A stretch of 64,000 nt of DNA from Gordionus sp. m RMFG-2023. Lineage: Eukaryota; Nematomorpha; Gordioida; Chordodea; Parachordodidae. Below the pieces are notes generated by a model, which saw only the letters and a list, made by a program, of their open reading frames with translations, made no database searches and was not told the DNA's origin. The position numbers and the translations under genes are program-made. Below are positions 48,951-59,325 of the stretch, in pieces (the first letter of the stretch is position 1; the number at the start of each line of letters is the position of its first letter). The DNA is taken from assembly GCF_954871325.1 (NCBI RefSeq), contig NC_088775.1, positions 73,199,561 to 73,263,560 on the forward strand, written 5' to 3'.

Positions 48951-49371
48951 GATATATTTTTTTTATCTTTTCTATCTATTTAATTTAGATATAAAATATT
49001 AGTTATATTTTCAAAAATTTTGAATGAATCTAATATTAAAAAATAGCCTTAAACGAAGTTAGCCACAAGGACAAGCAGTAATTATGAAGCATAAGCCAAT
49101 ATATATTGCATAGTAATTGTAATACATACAGGTTAAAGCTTCAACATATATTATTTTCCCCTTAATTACTCAGAATTACTATTTAAAGTAATTTTTACTG
49201 AATTCTCAAAAGTTGCCAAGTAAAAATTTTAATTTTCTCAAAATTGAATTTCTTAGAAAATATAATATATAGCTCAGCAATTTTTACTATATATTTTTAT
49301 TTTTAAGTGAAGCATGATTATTTGAGTTTTCAAATTAATCATTAATCTATGTCTTCTTCTGGTGGTTTAAA

Positions 49372-49554
49372 TCATGACAGGTTGGGGGTAAACATTTTTC
49401 CAAAAAAATATATAGACAAAGGTATCAAATCCTCTCCATCTTTCCTGATGTCGAAATCTTCAATCGATTTCTGTTTTCGTAAGAACATCCCAAATCGACA
49501 TTTTTTTAAACTATAACTAGGAATTATTTGTCCCTTAATGGGCATGGTGGGCAT
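49372..49554 (-). CDS. Possible small gene or exon, 60 residues
   Basis: Starts MPTMPIKGQIIPSYSLKKCR, ends GKMFTPNLS. Balanced composition and moderately higher GC than the flanks, with an in-frame stop shortly before the Met. No domain, signal peptide or family recognised. Confidence 0.3.
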   Translation of the reverse strand: MPTMPIKGQIIPSYSLKKCRFGMFLRKQKSIEDFDIRKDGEDLIPLSIYFFGKMFTPNLS

Positions 49555-50444
49555 AGTTTATTCCACTAACTTTAGGTGGGAATTGATTGTTTCTTATAAA
49601 AATTACTGCCTTAATTAACTATTAAACATGACGTTTATACTTTTGAAATTCATTTTATCACTTAAAATATTTATTCCCTCAAAACTATCAAAAGTCATAA
49701 CAATTTCATTGAAATTATTTTATTCATTCTATGACAAATATAAAATTATTCACAAATATTAATAAAATGAATATCAAAAAAGATAACGTTGTTTAACAAA
49801 TTTATATTAAGTTTGATGATTAAAATATCGTTTAAAGTATATTTGTCAAATTTATTTAATGTGGTTACTTCTTAGTGCACTGAAGGATCTTTCTATCGAT
49901 ATATGTGAGCAAAGATCAGCTAGAACTACTCACTAGAGGGATATTTTGGATAAATGTAAAAATATTTTGATGGGTAGGCAATTTTAGGCTATACATTAAT
50001 TTGTAATATCCATTATCGAATTAGAGTTAAACAACAAATAAATGCATTTCAGCTTAAAATTAAAGTAGAGTCAACTCCTGAGGTGACTTATGTCAACTCC
50101 TGAGCCAGCATATCTAATCTGTTTGAGGCTTAGCCATTTTTTGCAACTTTAGGGTAAGAATTAAATCAACATAAATTATCCTCATTTTTCGATGATATAT
50201 AAATTATAAATATCTAAAAATCGATAAATTCCTATAATAAATTTTTCACGGTCTTAGAAGGTAATTATTTTGAATTCCATATCAATTATTTAATTAATAT
50301 GAAATTGAATTACTCGTCCTCTAATTTTTAATTTTCAGAATATAAATATACAATTTTTTTAAAAAGACTATTATTGAAATATTCGTCCACTATGCATAAA
50401 ATTGAGCAAAACATTAACAATAAATTTTTATAAGTTGATTTGGT

Positions 50445-50640
50445 TTGGTGCTAGGATCTGTGCTCTGGTCGATGCTCGGGTCTGTGCTCTGGTCGATGCT
50501 TGGGTCGGTGCTCAGGTCCATGCTTGGGTCGATGCTCGGGTCTGTGAATTTGGTCGACCAATTTGGTTGCTTTGGTTTTGGTTCATTTTTTAGACCAAAA
50601 ACCCAACCAAAAATCATGCTAATTCGACCCAACCAAGCAA
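50445..50640. repeat. Minisatellite in a GC-richer patch
   Basis: Five to six variants of a 22-24-bp unit like CTCTGGTCGATGCTCGGGTC, followed by CCAACC/GGTTGG blocks. The end at about 50648 (TTAACAACATTAGTA) resembles a hAT-type terminus, so the patch may be the inside of a MITE. Reading frames on both strands across it are by-products of the repeat. Confidence 0.65.
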
Positions 50641-51330
50641 TTTAACAACATTAGTACTAACAGTTAAAGAATATTGGAAAGCTTACTTGGAATATCTATA
50701 AAGTATCATTGGATGGATACAGACTAACGATATATAATTAATATAAAAAAAATCTTCTTTCTTTTTAACTTTCGCATTTAAAAAGGACATTTCTTCCGAA
50801 TTTTAGAGAAATTGACCTTTCATCAAATTAAAGACTAATAATAATGCACGTTTGCATATAACAAAATTTTGCAGAGAATTTCAATTATAGATTTTATTTA
50901 TTATTTATACAATAAAATAAATTAAATGTATAAATTTTATACAGATTATATTAAAAATTTATTCTAAATAACTATATTTAAAAAAAATAGAATTACAATA
51001 AAATATGAGTAATTCTTGTGCGATATTTAAAAAAAATCTAATTTAACAATTATAATATAATTAATACAAATGAGTATAATAATAAAACATAAATAATTCT
51101 TATTAAAAATCTGCAAAAGTAGGAAAATCAGGATCGGGCTAGGTCGAGCCTAATATTTTTTAAAATCGGGCTGGGTTGGGTCGGGCCTTGGATTTTTTTT
51201 AAAATATATCAATTTTATGTTAATTTTTTATGTAAAATAAAAATATTTGATTTATATATAAAAACTAGACGCCATATAACATATATCTTATATTTTGAGT
51301 AATTATAAAAATGAATTTCTTTATTGAAAT

Positions 51331-53022
51331 TGTTAAATATAATTAAAATTGAATATTATAAAGTTTGTTTAAAAGGTCTAAAATTGAATATTGTATTTTT
51401 TAGCTTAAAAGGTATGTGATAAGAAAAAGTAAAATGAAATTGTAAAGGACACATGTATTTTGTTTATATGTAAATACGATATTATAAAAAATGTATATAA
51501 TGACAAGAATTTTGTATATAGATAGATATTATAAAATTAAATTTAAAAATCAAGAAAGAGTTCCCCCGTTGCCTTCCACTAAATTAAAATGGTGGCAGCG
51601 GATTAAGAAGCTACAAATTATACTGAAACATGGTGAAGCTAGACGAAAGAGGATTATGGAAAATGATTTTAATATTATTCTAAAAAAAAAACGTAAGAGA
51701 TGATTAAAATATAAAATTGAATAAAAATATAATAAAATTTTAATGTTGAAATATTTAAAATAAGACAATATTGATAAAACAAAATTAATAGATTAATTAG
51801 AAGATTATTTAGTAAAAAATTTAAGGATGATGAAATACGATGAGCACGATGAAGGGATGAAGTCGCACGTACATAGATATCAGTGGAAACCGAGATACGA
51901 TAATTATGAAGATTCGAGACATACAAATAATTATGAACCAAGATATAGAAACAATTATAATCCTAGAGTTTATGATAATGATAGGGGGTATAATGGGCCA
52001 GGACCGTACAATAATTTTACAAGATTTAACAATAAAAATAATTACTACGATAACTATAGACATAATAATAATGATAATTACAAATATAATGATGACAAAA
52101 TTGCAATTCTGGGAATGACATGGATAAAAGTTTTTGGGAACATACTTAATAAAATTGTAAATATAATCGAGGAAAATAGAGAAGTAGATAATAAAAATTA
52201 TGAAGGTACATATTACAATAAAAAGCATGAAAATTATAAATATCATAATAATAAAAACTTGAATAAAATTGAATTGTGTAAATTAAATGTTAAAAAAGAA
52301 ATAAATTCTTATAAATTAGAAGAAATAAATCATTTGATAACAATTGAAGAAATAATAGTTATTAAAAACAATAAAATAAAAATTGAAGAAAATAATAAAA
52401 TAAAAAATTTTATAATTAATAAAAAATTTAAAAAAACTTTGAAAAAGAAAATTAAAACAAAGGTGATTAAATATCGTGATGTTGAAAAAGATATTAAGAG
52501 TACGATATGGAGATCGTATGTTGCAAAAAATATTTATATAAAATTTTGAAAGAGAAATAGGATGATCAATACAAACAGCAAATCAACAAGCAATGTTCAA
52601 CCAACGACGTTTCAACAATGATGTTCAACCAACGATGTTTCATAATGTTCGATAATCAATTCAACTGACGATAATCAGATGGTCTGACAAACGATCTAAA
52701 TGATATACTCTCGATGATAGGAAAGAACACTATAGCTTTCGAAGGAAGAAATTTAAAAAGAAGAGGAAATGTAATATAATTAAAATTGAATATTATAAAG
52801 TTTGTTTAAAAGGTCTAAAATTGAATATTGTATTTTTTAGTTTAAAAGGTCGGTGATAAGAAAAAGTAAAATGAAATTGTAAATGACACATGTATTTTGT
52901 TTATATGTAAATACGATATTATAAAAAATGTATATAATGACAAGAATTTTGTATATAGATATAATAAAATTAAATTTAAAAATCAAGAAAGAGTTCTCCC
53001 GTTGCCTTCCACTAAATTAAAA
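51331..53022 (+). mobile_element. Small LTR element (fossil) with Asn/Tyr-rich frame
   Basis: Direct repeats at 51331-51589 and 52770-53022 (about 259 and 253 bp, closely similar). A primer-site-like TGGTGGCAGCGGATTAAG starts at 51590, and a purine-rich AAAGAAGAGGAAA precedes the second LTR. The 5-bp duplication GAAAT is perfect (51326-51330, 53023-53027). The LTRs begin TG but end in A-rich sequence, so the 3' border is set mainly by the duplication. One open frame, no pol: non-autonomous. Recent by LTR similarity. Confidence 0.87.
51827..52549 (+). CDS. Asn/Tyr/Lys-rich ORF of the LTR element
   Basis: 240 codons. Residues 1-90 are an Asn/Tyr/Arg-rich low-complexity region with repeated YNPR-, RYxNNYN-type motifs. 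Residues 95-240 are Lys/Ile/Glu/Asn-rich and probably helical. A homologous N-terminal region lies in the left-edge LTR fossil (1-450, minus). Position after the primer site suggests a gag-like nucleic-acid-binding protein, but no zinc knuckle or capsid motif is visible, so that is inference. Frames on the opposite strand (51675-52246) are shadows. Confidence 0.55.
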   Translation: MMKYDEHDEGMKSHVHRYQWKPRYDNYEDSRHTNNYEPRYRNNYNPRVYDNDRGYNGPGPYNNFTRFNNKNNYYDNYRHNNNDNYKYNDDKIAILGMTWIKVFGNILNKIVNIIEENREVDNKNYEGTYYNKKHENYKYHNNKNLNKIELCKLNVKKEINSYKLEEINHLITIEEIIVIKNNKIKIEENNKIKNFIINKKFKKTLKKKIKTKVIKYRDVEKDIKSTIWRSYVAKNIYIKF

Positions 53023-53229
53023 GAAATAAATTCGGGCCAGGCCGACAAAATTTTTTAATAATTTCTGACAGGGCCGGGCTTGAAAAATTAGGCCCGATTA
53101 TTTTTATTAAAAATAGTATAATATATAAATATTATGACTAAGAATTTATTATAATTACGTTTTGAATATAAAAATTTTATGGCTAAGATCATATTAATAG
53201 CAATTTTATAATTTGAATTTATAAAGAGA

Positions 53230-54275
53230 GGTCTACTTTTCTCTGAGATTTGACGAATTCGAATCAAATTTTTATCTAGAATAATCAATATTTAATATTT
53301 AGAATCCATTTAAACGGCCTTCACCAGTGCTATTTCTTAAATAGGTTTTTAACCTTTTCAAAGTTGAAAAAGACCTTTCATTAGTGCAGGTGCTAATCGG
53401 TAAGGTAGCTAAGATAAAAAGCAATGTTTTGATATTAGGCAGAGAATCGAAAGTGCAAATATACATGGAAAAGGCCTGGAAAGCACATTTTGGTCTCAAA
53501 GAGTACTCTATTCTGTCAAAATTTTTATACCAAAATTCGACATCACAAAGTAATTTATCATATGATCCTGATAAATCATCAGAGTAAAACTCTGAGATTT
53601 TATTAATATCCTCTCGCGTTTCAAGTGTAATCAACAATTCAGACTCAACCAGCAAAAGAAAAAAAAAGCTGTTTAAAATAAAATTGTGAGTAATAAATCT
53701 TTCCTTTAATTGAAATAAAATGTATCAATAAGGGGAGTAAAAAATATTTATTTTATAAAAATCCTCAATCATAGATGCATCAATATTTAAGCGATTGGAC
53801 TATCTAGAAACTACTCTAGGTTTAAAATTTTTAGTCCCAAACATATTAACGATCACCTTTACTTTCTCAATTTCCCAAATTAAATAATTTTTCTTTTATT
53901 TAAAAATTAATTAAAACTATCTAATTAGTATAACAATATAAATTCTATTTTTAAATTTATAAATATTAAATTTAACTATGCGAGAAAAAATTACAATATA
54001 TTTTTATTGTTATTTAATATTTTACATATATTTTTAATATATATTTTTAAACCATGCTATCATTTAAAATTAAAAATTCTTATTTGTTTATTAAATATAT
54101 TTCATTTTCATATCGTATATAATTTTATTTATAAATTGAAACCATTTTTTCAAATAAAATTATTTGCAATAAGAAAAAAATTTAAAAAAAAATCTTCTAA
54201 AATAATTTTTTTTTCGGAGGTTATGGGGGGGGGTTCAACCCCCCCCCCCTCCTTCTCTACGCCACCGGGTGATGG
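53230..54275 (-). pseudogene. ZMYM1-like hAT relic, C-terminal part
   Basis: The open part, 53299-53655, ends in the dimerisation block LATLPISTCTNERSFSTLKR, then LKTYLRNSTGEGRLNG, stopping where the family continues LALLNIHR. The 5' terminus on the minus strand is CACCCGGTGGCGTAGAGAAG at 54272, followed by G and C runs. Between the two, the N-terminal coding region is largely deleted or unrecognisable. The 3' end abuts the MITE-family-2 sequence. Confidence 0.78.
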
Positions 54276-54995
54276 GGACTGTCAATATTACTAGCATCAC
54301 TACTAAAAAAAGATTCTGAAGAGATTATTGCACACTTTTATAAACAGAATGCGAAAAAAAATAACAATATGGCAGAATGTTTATACTAATTATTTCTATT
54401 AAAAAATTAAACATAAAAATGGATTTCGATTTTATTTATAAAAATAAATGGTTTTCGGTACATCCCTAATTATTTCTATATTATATCTTTTTGAAAAATG
54501 TTAAGTTTGGCAATTTATTATATGCGATTTAAATAAAAAAATTCATAAATACATGAAATATTTAAGGTTAAAATTATTATAACATAAACTTATTAAAATA
54601 ATGGTTACTATTTTGCAAATGGCTGCTAAATGTAGGACGTTTTTATTATATTATAGAATTGGGCATTGAGCAGTCCATCAAAAAATATACATAATACAGC
54701 AATATTTTATTCTATTCATGCTAATTATTTTGTAAAATTCACTAAAAAATGATACATGGTTTGCTATTTTTATTATCAAATCGAATTTTATAACTATTCC
54801 GAAAGGATGATAACGAAATATTTATTTTCAAATAAAATTCTATATGTATTTTTAAGGTTCCTATAATTTTTGAAGCATGTAATTTCGTCCTTCCTAACAA
54901 TAATAATTGCATGTTACAAAAAATAGAATATACAAATATGAATATTATGATGTATCTTCGAAGATTTTACTATATTGCGAAAATTAGATATCCCT
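54276..54995. other. AT-rich stretch, nothing recognised
   Basis: No supported coding region. If the 286-codon frame on its right is the first exon of a longer gene, this may be its intron. Confidence 0.35.
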
Positions 54996-55856
54996 TCAGT
55001 TTTTACCTTTATACCGATGATGTTTCTCGAAAGCGTCAAACAAACGTTCTGCGAACAAGGCAACTGTTTGCTCCTTCTCATATTTACCAGACATATTTTT
55101 ACCAGCGTCATAACTAATTGAATAAATAGATCGCTTTTCATCGATATTCTCCATGTTTTTACCAATAACTAAACGTTGGCGTGCGTAAACTAGGCCATTT
55201 TTATCTAATACTCCCATAATATCCATCAACGAGTTTCTGATCATTTTGTAGGATACAAATTTATAATTTTCTACTTCGTATTGCTTTTTTGATCCTTTAT
55301 TTTTTAATCTAATTTCCTTTCCTTCATCTTTAACCTCAAAATCATCTTTATCAGGATTAATACTGTTATCAGCATAGACGATATAACAAGCCTCACACAT
55401 ATTTATGAGCCATTCCGGAAACAAGGTGGATTTTATCCGTTTTTCGGAATCGGATTGGAAACTCAGTTCTCTGAATCTACGACAAAGTCCGCTTATAAGT
55501 TTGGAGAGACAGGCGACGAGAGGAATAATATAATGTTGATGAAAAAATGTAGAGTTTACTTTGTTGAGAAATTCGGGGGCTAATAGGAATTTGGTCAATG
55601 ATTTTATATTATTAGTTAAATTAAAGAAGAATGAATTGAAATCATTGTGGGTTGGAGTATTACCTATAAAAATATGTTCATTATGTCTTTTTTTGTGGAG
55701 AACGCTTGTCCAAGAGTTAACATACGATAAAAAGAGCAGAGATATGGTTTTAGGGCAATAGTTATTAGGAGATTGAAAATATAAGAATATGGTAAGTGAG
55801 GATTGTTGGGAAAAACTGAGTATAAGATTTAACGTAACATCATCATCATTGGACAT
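54996..55856 (-). CDS. Unrecognised 286-residue protein (or large exon)
   Basis: A clean open frame with balanced composition, starting MSNDDDVTLNLILSFSQQSS. Residues 20-150 look like an all-helical repeat fold (leucine-rich, e.g. FLYFQSP, LLFLSYVNSW, LTKFLLAPEFLNKVNSTFFH, LVACLSKLISGLCRRFREL). Then come FPEWLINMCEACYIVYAD, a charged loop at 175-195 and a C-terminal part with MIRNSLMDIMGVLDKNG. No membrane segment is certain. Near the end, CATCGGTATAAAGGTAAAA offers two possible splice donors, so this may be exon 1 of a longer gene running left. I do not recognise the family. It has no transposon-like motifs and is probably a host gene. Confidence 0.65.
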   Translation of the reverse strand: MSNDDDVTLNLILSFSQQSSLTIFLYFQSPNNYCPKTISLLFLSYVNSWTSVLHKKRHNEHIFIGNTPTHNDFNSFFFNLTNNIKSLTKFLLAPEFLNKVNSTFFHQHYIIPLVACLSKLISGLCRRFRELSFQSDSEKRIKSTLFPEWLINMCEACYIVYADNSINPDKDDFEVKDEGKEIRLKNKGSKKQYEVENYKFVSYKMIRNSLMDIMGVLDKNGLVYARQRLVIGKNMENIDEKRSIYSISYDAGKNMSGKYEKEQTVALFAERLFDAFEKHHRYKGKN

Positions 55857-57069
55857 CTTATTTATAAAAAAATAAATTATTAATCAGATTAAAAAAACCT
55901 TTATCATTAGTCGCAAAAGTTCTTGGTGTGATAGTTCACAAGTCAAATATAATATATCCCTACAAATAAAAGAAGGCGTTTTTTTATGATGAATCCATAA
56001 CTTTGACATATTGCTTATCTATTTAAATTTTAACGATCAAATGTTTAAAGTTTAATAAATTACTTTATGAGTGAAATTAAATAAGGCCTGCAGGTATTCT
56101 TTTTTACAATTAGACGAGAATTCATTCGTTCTAGATCTGATAAAATATTTAGACAACCAGTTAGAGCATATAATTTTGGTCACCAAAAAAACCATTAGGA
56201 ATGATGAGTAATGCTTGAGCTTCATTTCCTCTCTTTCTCTATTCTTTGTTTCTAAAGTCTTTAATATAATGAATAGTAAAAAAATAATAATGTAATTTAG
56301 ATATTCTGGTACTATATATTAAAGTCATTATCCTGAAATAGATTCTCCAATTGCATAATTTATTTTTAGCTTATAATACTATTATCATTTGTATAAAAAT
56401 TATATTTATACTTGGTTTATATCATCAACGAGTGTTTAGGATGATCCCCTTTAAAAGAAATCAAACTTGGCATGATACATATAAATGCTTCAAATTTCAA
56501 TAATATTGAAATTTTAGAGGACTAGCTCAACCATAACCCAAAATATATGCCTTTAAAGTCGAAAATCACGCATAGAAATAAATATGAGAGTAAATTATTA
56601 TATAATATTTTATATCCCTTAAAATTCTAATTAAGAAAATGTTTAAATTAAATTTTGGCAATATAATTTTTTAGGTGAGGAAACGAGCTAGGTGATTATT
56701 ATTTTTATATTTAACTGTTTAATTTTTAAAAATCGATAATAACTTTCGTTTTTTAATTTTTTATTTAAAAATCTAATTTAGATGGCGTTTTATTTAAGAA
56801 TAATTAACACAATCGTATACTAATATTGTACGGACTGTTCCTGTCTTATCCAACTGGAATTAGAATTTTTGAGCCCTGCACCGATCCGATTAAACATTTT
56901 TCCTGACGATCCGAGCCTCATTCGAAAATACAGCGTTGTATTTATTTACAATATAAAGATTAAAAGTGTTTAGAATAACGGAAGATTTAGTTAAGAATTA
57001 GAGAAAGTAAAATAATTGAAAATTCAAGCTAATAGGTCAGAAAATAATAGTCAATGTTCAATATAGACA
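55857..57069. other. Intergenic stretch
   Basis: AT-rich, holding the presumed upstream region of the 286-codon gene. GCCTGCAGG at 56085 recalls a MITE-family-2 end but no second end was seen. Confidence 0.35.
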
Positions 57070-57171
57070 ATGAGCGACTTTTCTGAAAATTATTTTTTTG
57101 TTAACCAAGATGCAGCTGAAGGATTTAACTGGAATAATAATCAAGTGATTCCTCCCATGATATGTATATAA
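57070..57171 (+). CDS. Possible 33-residue ORF or first exon
   Basis: MSDFSENYFFVNQDAAEGFN then WNNNQVIPPMICI. The acidic/aromatic start looks like a genuine N-terminus, and a GTATAT donor-like site occurs inside the last codons. The following 60 bp also read as protein-like (NIQNQNYVVLSEVTHNIIED) in another frame, so a small intron is possible. No family recognised. Confidence 0.25.
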   Translation: MSDFSENYFFVNQDAAEGFNWNNNQVIPPMICI

Positions 57172-57446
57172 TAATGGTGGTAATATCCAAAATCAAAATT
57201 ATGTGGTACTATCGGAAGTCACTCACAATATTATTGAAGATCAAAATCAAATCTAAAATAATTCTTAATCGACCTGTTCCACATACGGCCAAGTAAGAAA
57301 GATTATTATTAGGTAGATCGGATGCACAATACAAAAACAAATCTTTTTATAAATTTATGTAATCATGAATTGGTCTTTGATATATCAGGTGAGTAGCATT
57401 TTTCTGCTATGATCCAAAAAAGGAGCAAGTCTAAGCATATAGTACA

Positions 57447-57868
57447 CTATTCCCGGATACATTTTAAACCAATAGATATATTCCTAACAAAAGATTCCAC
57501 TTTAATTTTATATATAAATAACGAAACGAAAAATATACGGTTTAGAAAATATAAAATTTTGAGACGAATTAATCTAGTTCTCCCCATTCTAAGAACTCGA
57601 GAAATGCACGGGGTATTTTCTTTGAGTTTATGTAACATTACATCAAAGTTATATATACTATTAGGGATTTTAAAGTTAATAATAATATCTTATAGGTCAA
57701 TAATTTGCTCTTTGAGAATATTAAAAAATATGTCACGTGCGATTTTGATAATTTTTGGTGGTTAGCAACAGTACTCTGAAAGAAAGAATTGGGGCCATCT
57801 ATTTTTCCCCCATATATCACCACCAACCTTCTTTCACCAAACAATTGTGGAAAAGGTATACCTGTCAA
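57447..57868 (-). CDS. Possible exon(s), unassigned
   Basis: Two minus-strand frames, one starting MTGIPFPQLFGERRLVVIYG (57638-57868) and one with MLHKLKENTPCISRVLRMGR (57447-57638), have plausible composition in a GC-richer patch, but they overlap in different frames. One or both may be chance. Confidence 0.22.
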
Positions 57869-58132
57869 TTAATATAATAATAATAGGAAACATTTATAGC
57901 ATAAAGCTGTTTGCTTACATATCTCTATAGAACATCATATCGTTTATACTTATTTTTTTAAAAAAAAATATTATTATTTTATTACAAATTAAAAAATAAA
58001 AATTTGAGAAAATGAAACAGTTAAATATATAAGTAATTTCCTAGCAAGCTTCAGAACCTTAAAAATTCCTTTTCCAAATTATTTTACGTGATACATAGCG
58101 CATCGCCCTCTATCGTTGAATACACAACAGAG

Positions 58133-58324
58133 CTACGCTAGGTTTTCCTCATTTTCATCTAATTGGAATTGATTAATTTGGGGGGAAATAAAAATATGAG
58201 GAGCCCTCCACACGTTTGTGGGCAAGCAGCACGTACTTGTACGCACAACATTCCTAAGAAATGTTGTTAAAACGTCTATAGGCTTTAAGGAAAAGAGCGG
58301 GACCAAAAAAGAGCCTATACCCAA
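58133..58324 (-). CDS. Possible exon, unassigned
   Basis: Frame with FLVPLFSLKPIDVLTTFLRN then VVRTSTCCLPTNVWRAPHIF, ending QLDENEENLA, in a distinct GC-rich patch. It could be a terminal exon. No family recognised. Confidence 0.25.
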   Translation of the reverse strand: MGIGSFLVPLFSLKPIDVLTTFLRNVVRTSTCCLPTNVWRAPHIFISPQINQFQLDENEENLA

Positions 58325-59325
58325 GAACTGTATTTAAATTTAACTACTTTAAAGGTGGGAGGTGGATAATTTATTTTAAAAAGTTTTACTGTATTAATGC
58401 TAGTTTATTTATTTTTTGAGGGAAATTAAAGAAGAATACTTTTAAAAAGGAATAAATCCACATAAGAATCAAAATAGAAAAGTAAGGAAAAGATGTGTGA
58501 ACGAAGAGATCCCCAGGAACGTTTTCATCTCAAATATCTATCTTTGATGCGAAAGAGTTTTCTGATTGACCTCTTGCAATTATTAAGCTTTATAAATTGT
58601 TTCATGTTTACATTCAGCTCCATCACGTCTTTTATAGTTTTATAATACCATAACGATTTATATTTAGTATACTATTTCCCTTTGTGTGTGTATAGCCAGA
58701 CAATAGCATCATGGCGAGGTTGTGATCGGAATTCCTTATTATATGGGCTAGGAACTGTATCCGACGTTTTTTTATAATATTTATAGGAGTGTGGCTAGAT
58801 TTCCCCCAGAGGTTAGAGTTAGAGATGACTTTGGGGTAAAAAATACCATTAATCGTTCTCAGGCAATTAATGTTACAAAAAATAACTGTAAAATTAAATT
58901 TTCATAAGCAGAATTTTAAAGATTACAAAATGATATATGATTTATGACTATATAATACTTTTGAAAAAAAAGATGAATCACGATTTCTGTCATTTTAGAC
59001 TACAAATTAAAGGCATATTTTTCTGTATTTGGTTGCTTGCGCTCTAAGATTTAAATTTTAACAACATTTAGATCATAAATAAGTATCATGCCAAGTTTCG
59101 TTCATTTAAAAAAAAGCAGGAATTTGTTATGGGGGGGGGGGGGTTAATTTTTAAAATTATTACATGAGTTATCTAAGAATATCTTAAGTTTCAGAAATTT
59201 ATTAAAACTAGTGACTATAAAATAACAAATTCAAATTTAATGATAACATAAGACTGCTGATCGTAATGTAATGCTAAAATCAAATTTGAAGTGATTGGTG
59301 GCCATTTTTAGTATGGACTCACGTT
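58325..59325. other. Non-coding stretch
   Basis: The repeat beginning with a G run at 59129 is shared with 31896-32020 and 63787-63870. No gene can be supported. Confidence 0.4.

Larger units (their letters stand above)
47461..51114. other. AT-rich stretch with repeat scraps and possible exons
   Basis: Contains the dispersed repeat at 47830-48100, two possible minus-strand exons (48803-48950, 49372-49554) and a minisatellite at 50445-50560. Nothing else can be supported. Confidence 0.4.
51115..53100. mobile_element. MITE family 2, copy 4, split by an LTR element
   Basis: GC-rich family blocks (GATCGGGCTAGGTCGAGCC, GGGTTGGGTCGGGCC) at 51125-51190 and (CGGGCCAGGCCG, CAGGGCCGGGCTTG, AGGCCCG) at 53035-53095 flank the LTR element at 51331-53022. 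Removing that element and one copy of its duplication would restore a copy of ordinary size. Confidence 0.65.

Noticed and set aside
50402-50645. Three overlapping frames with Asp-Pro-Ser or Trp-Val-Asp-Ala repeats
   Set aside because: Created by a 22-24-bp minisatellite; open on both strands.
51675-52246. Ile/Phe-rich minus-strand frames suggesting membrane proteins
   Set aside because: Antisense shadows of the Asn/Tyr-rich frame of the LTR element.
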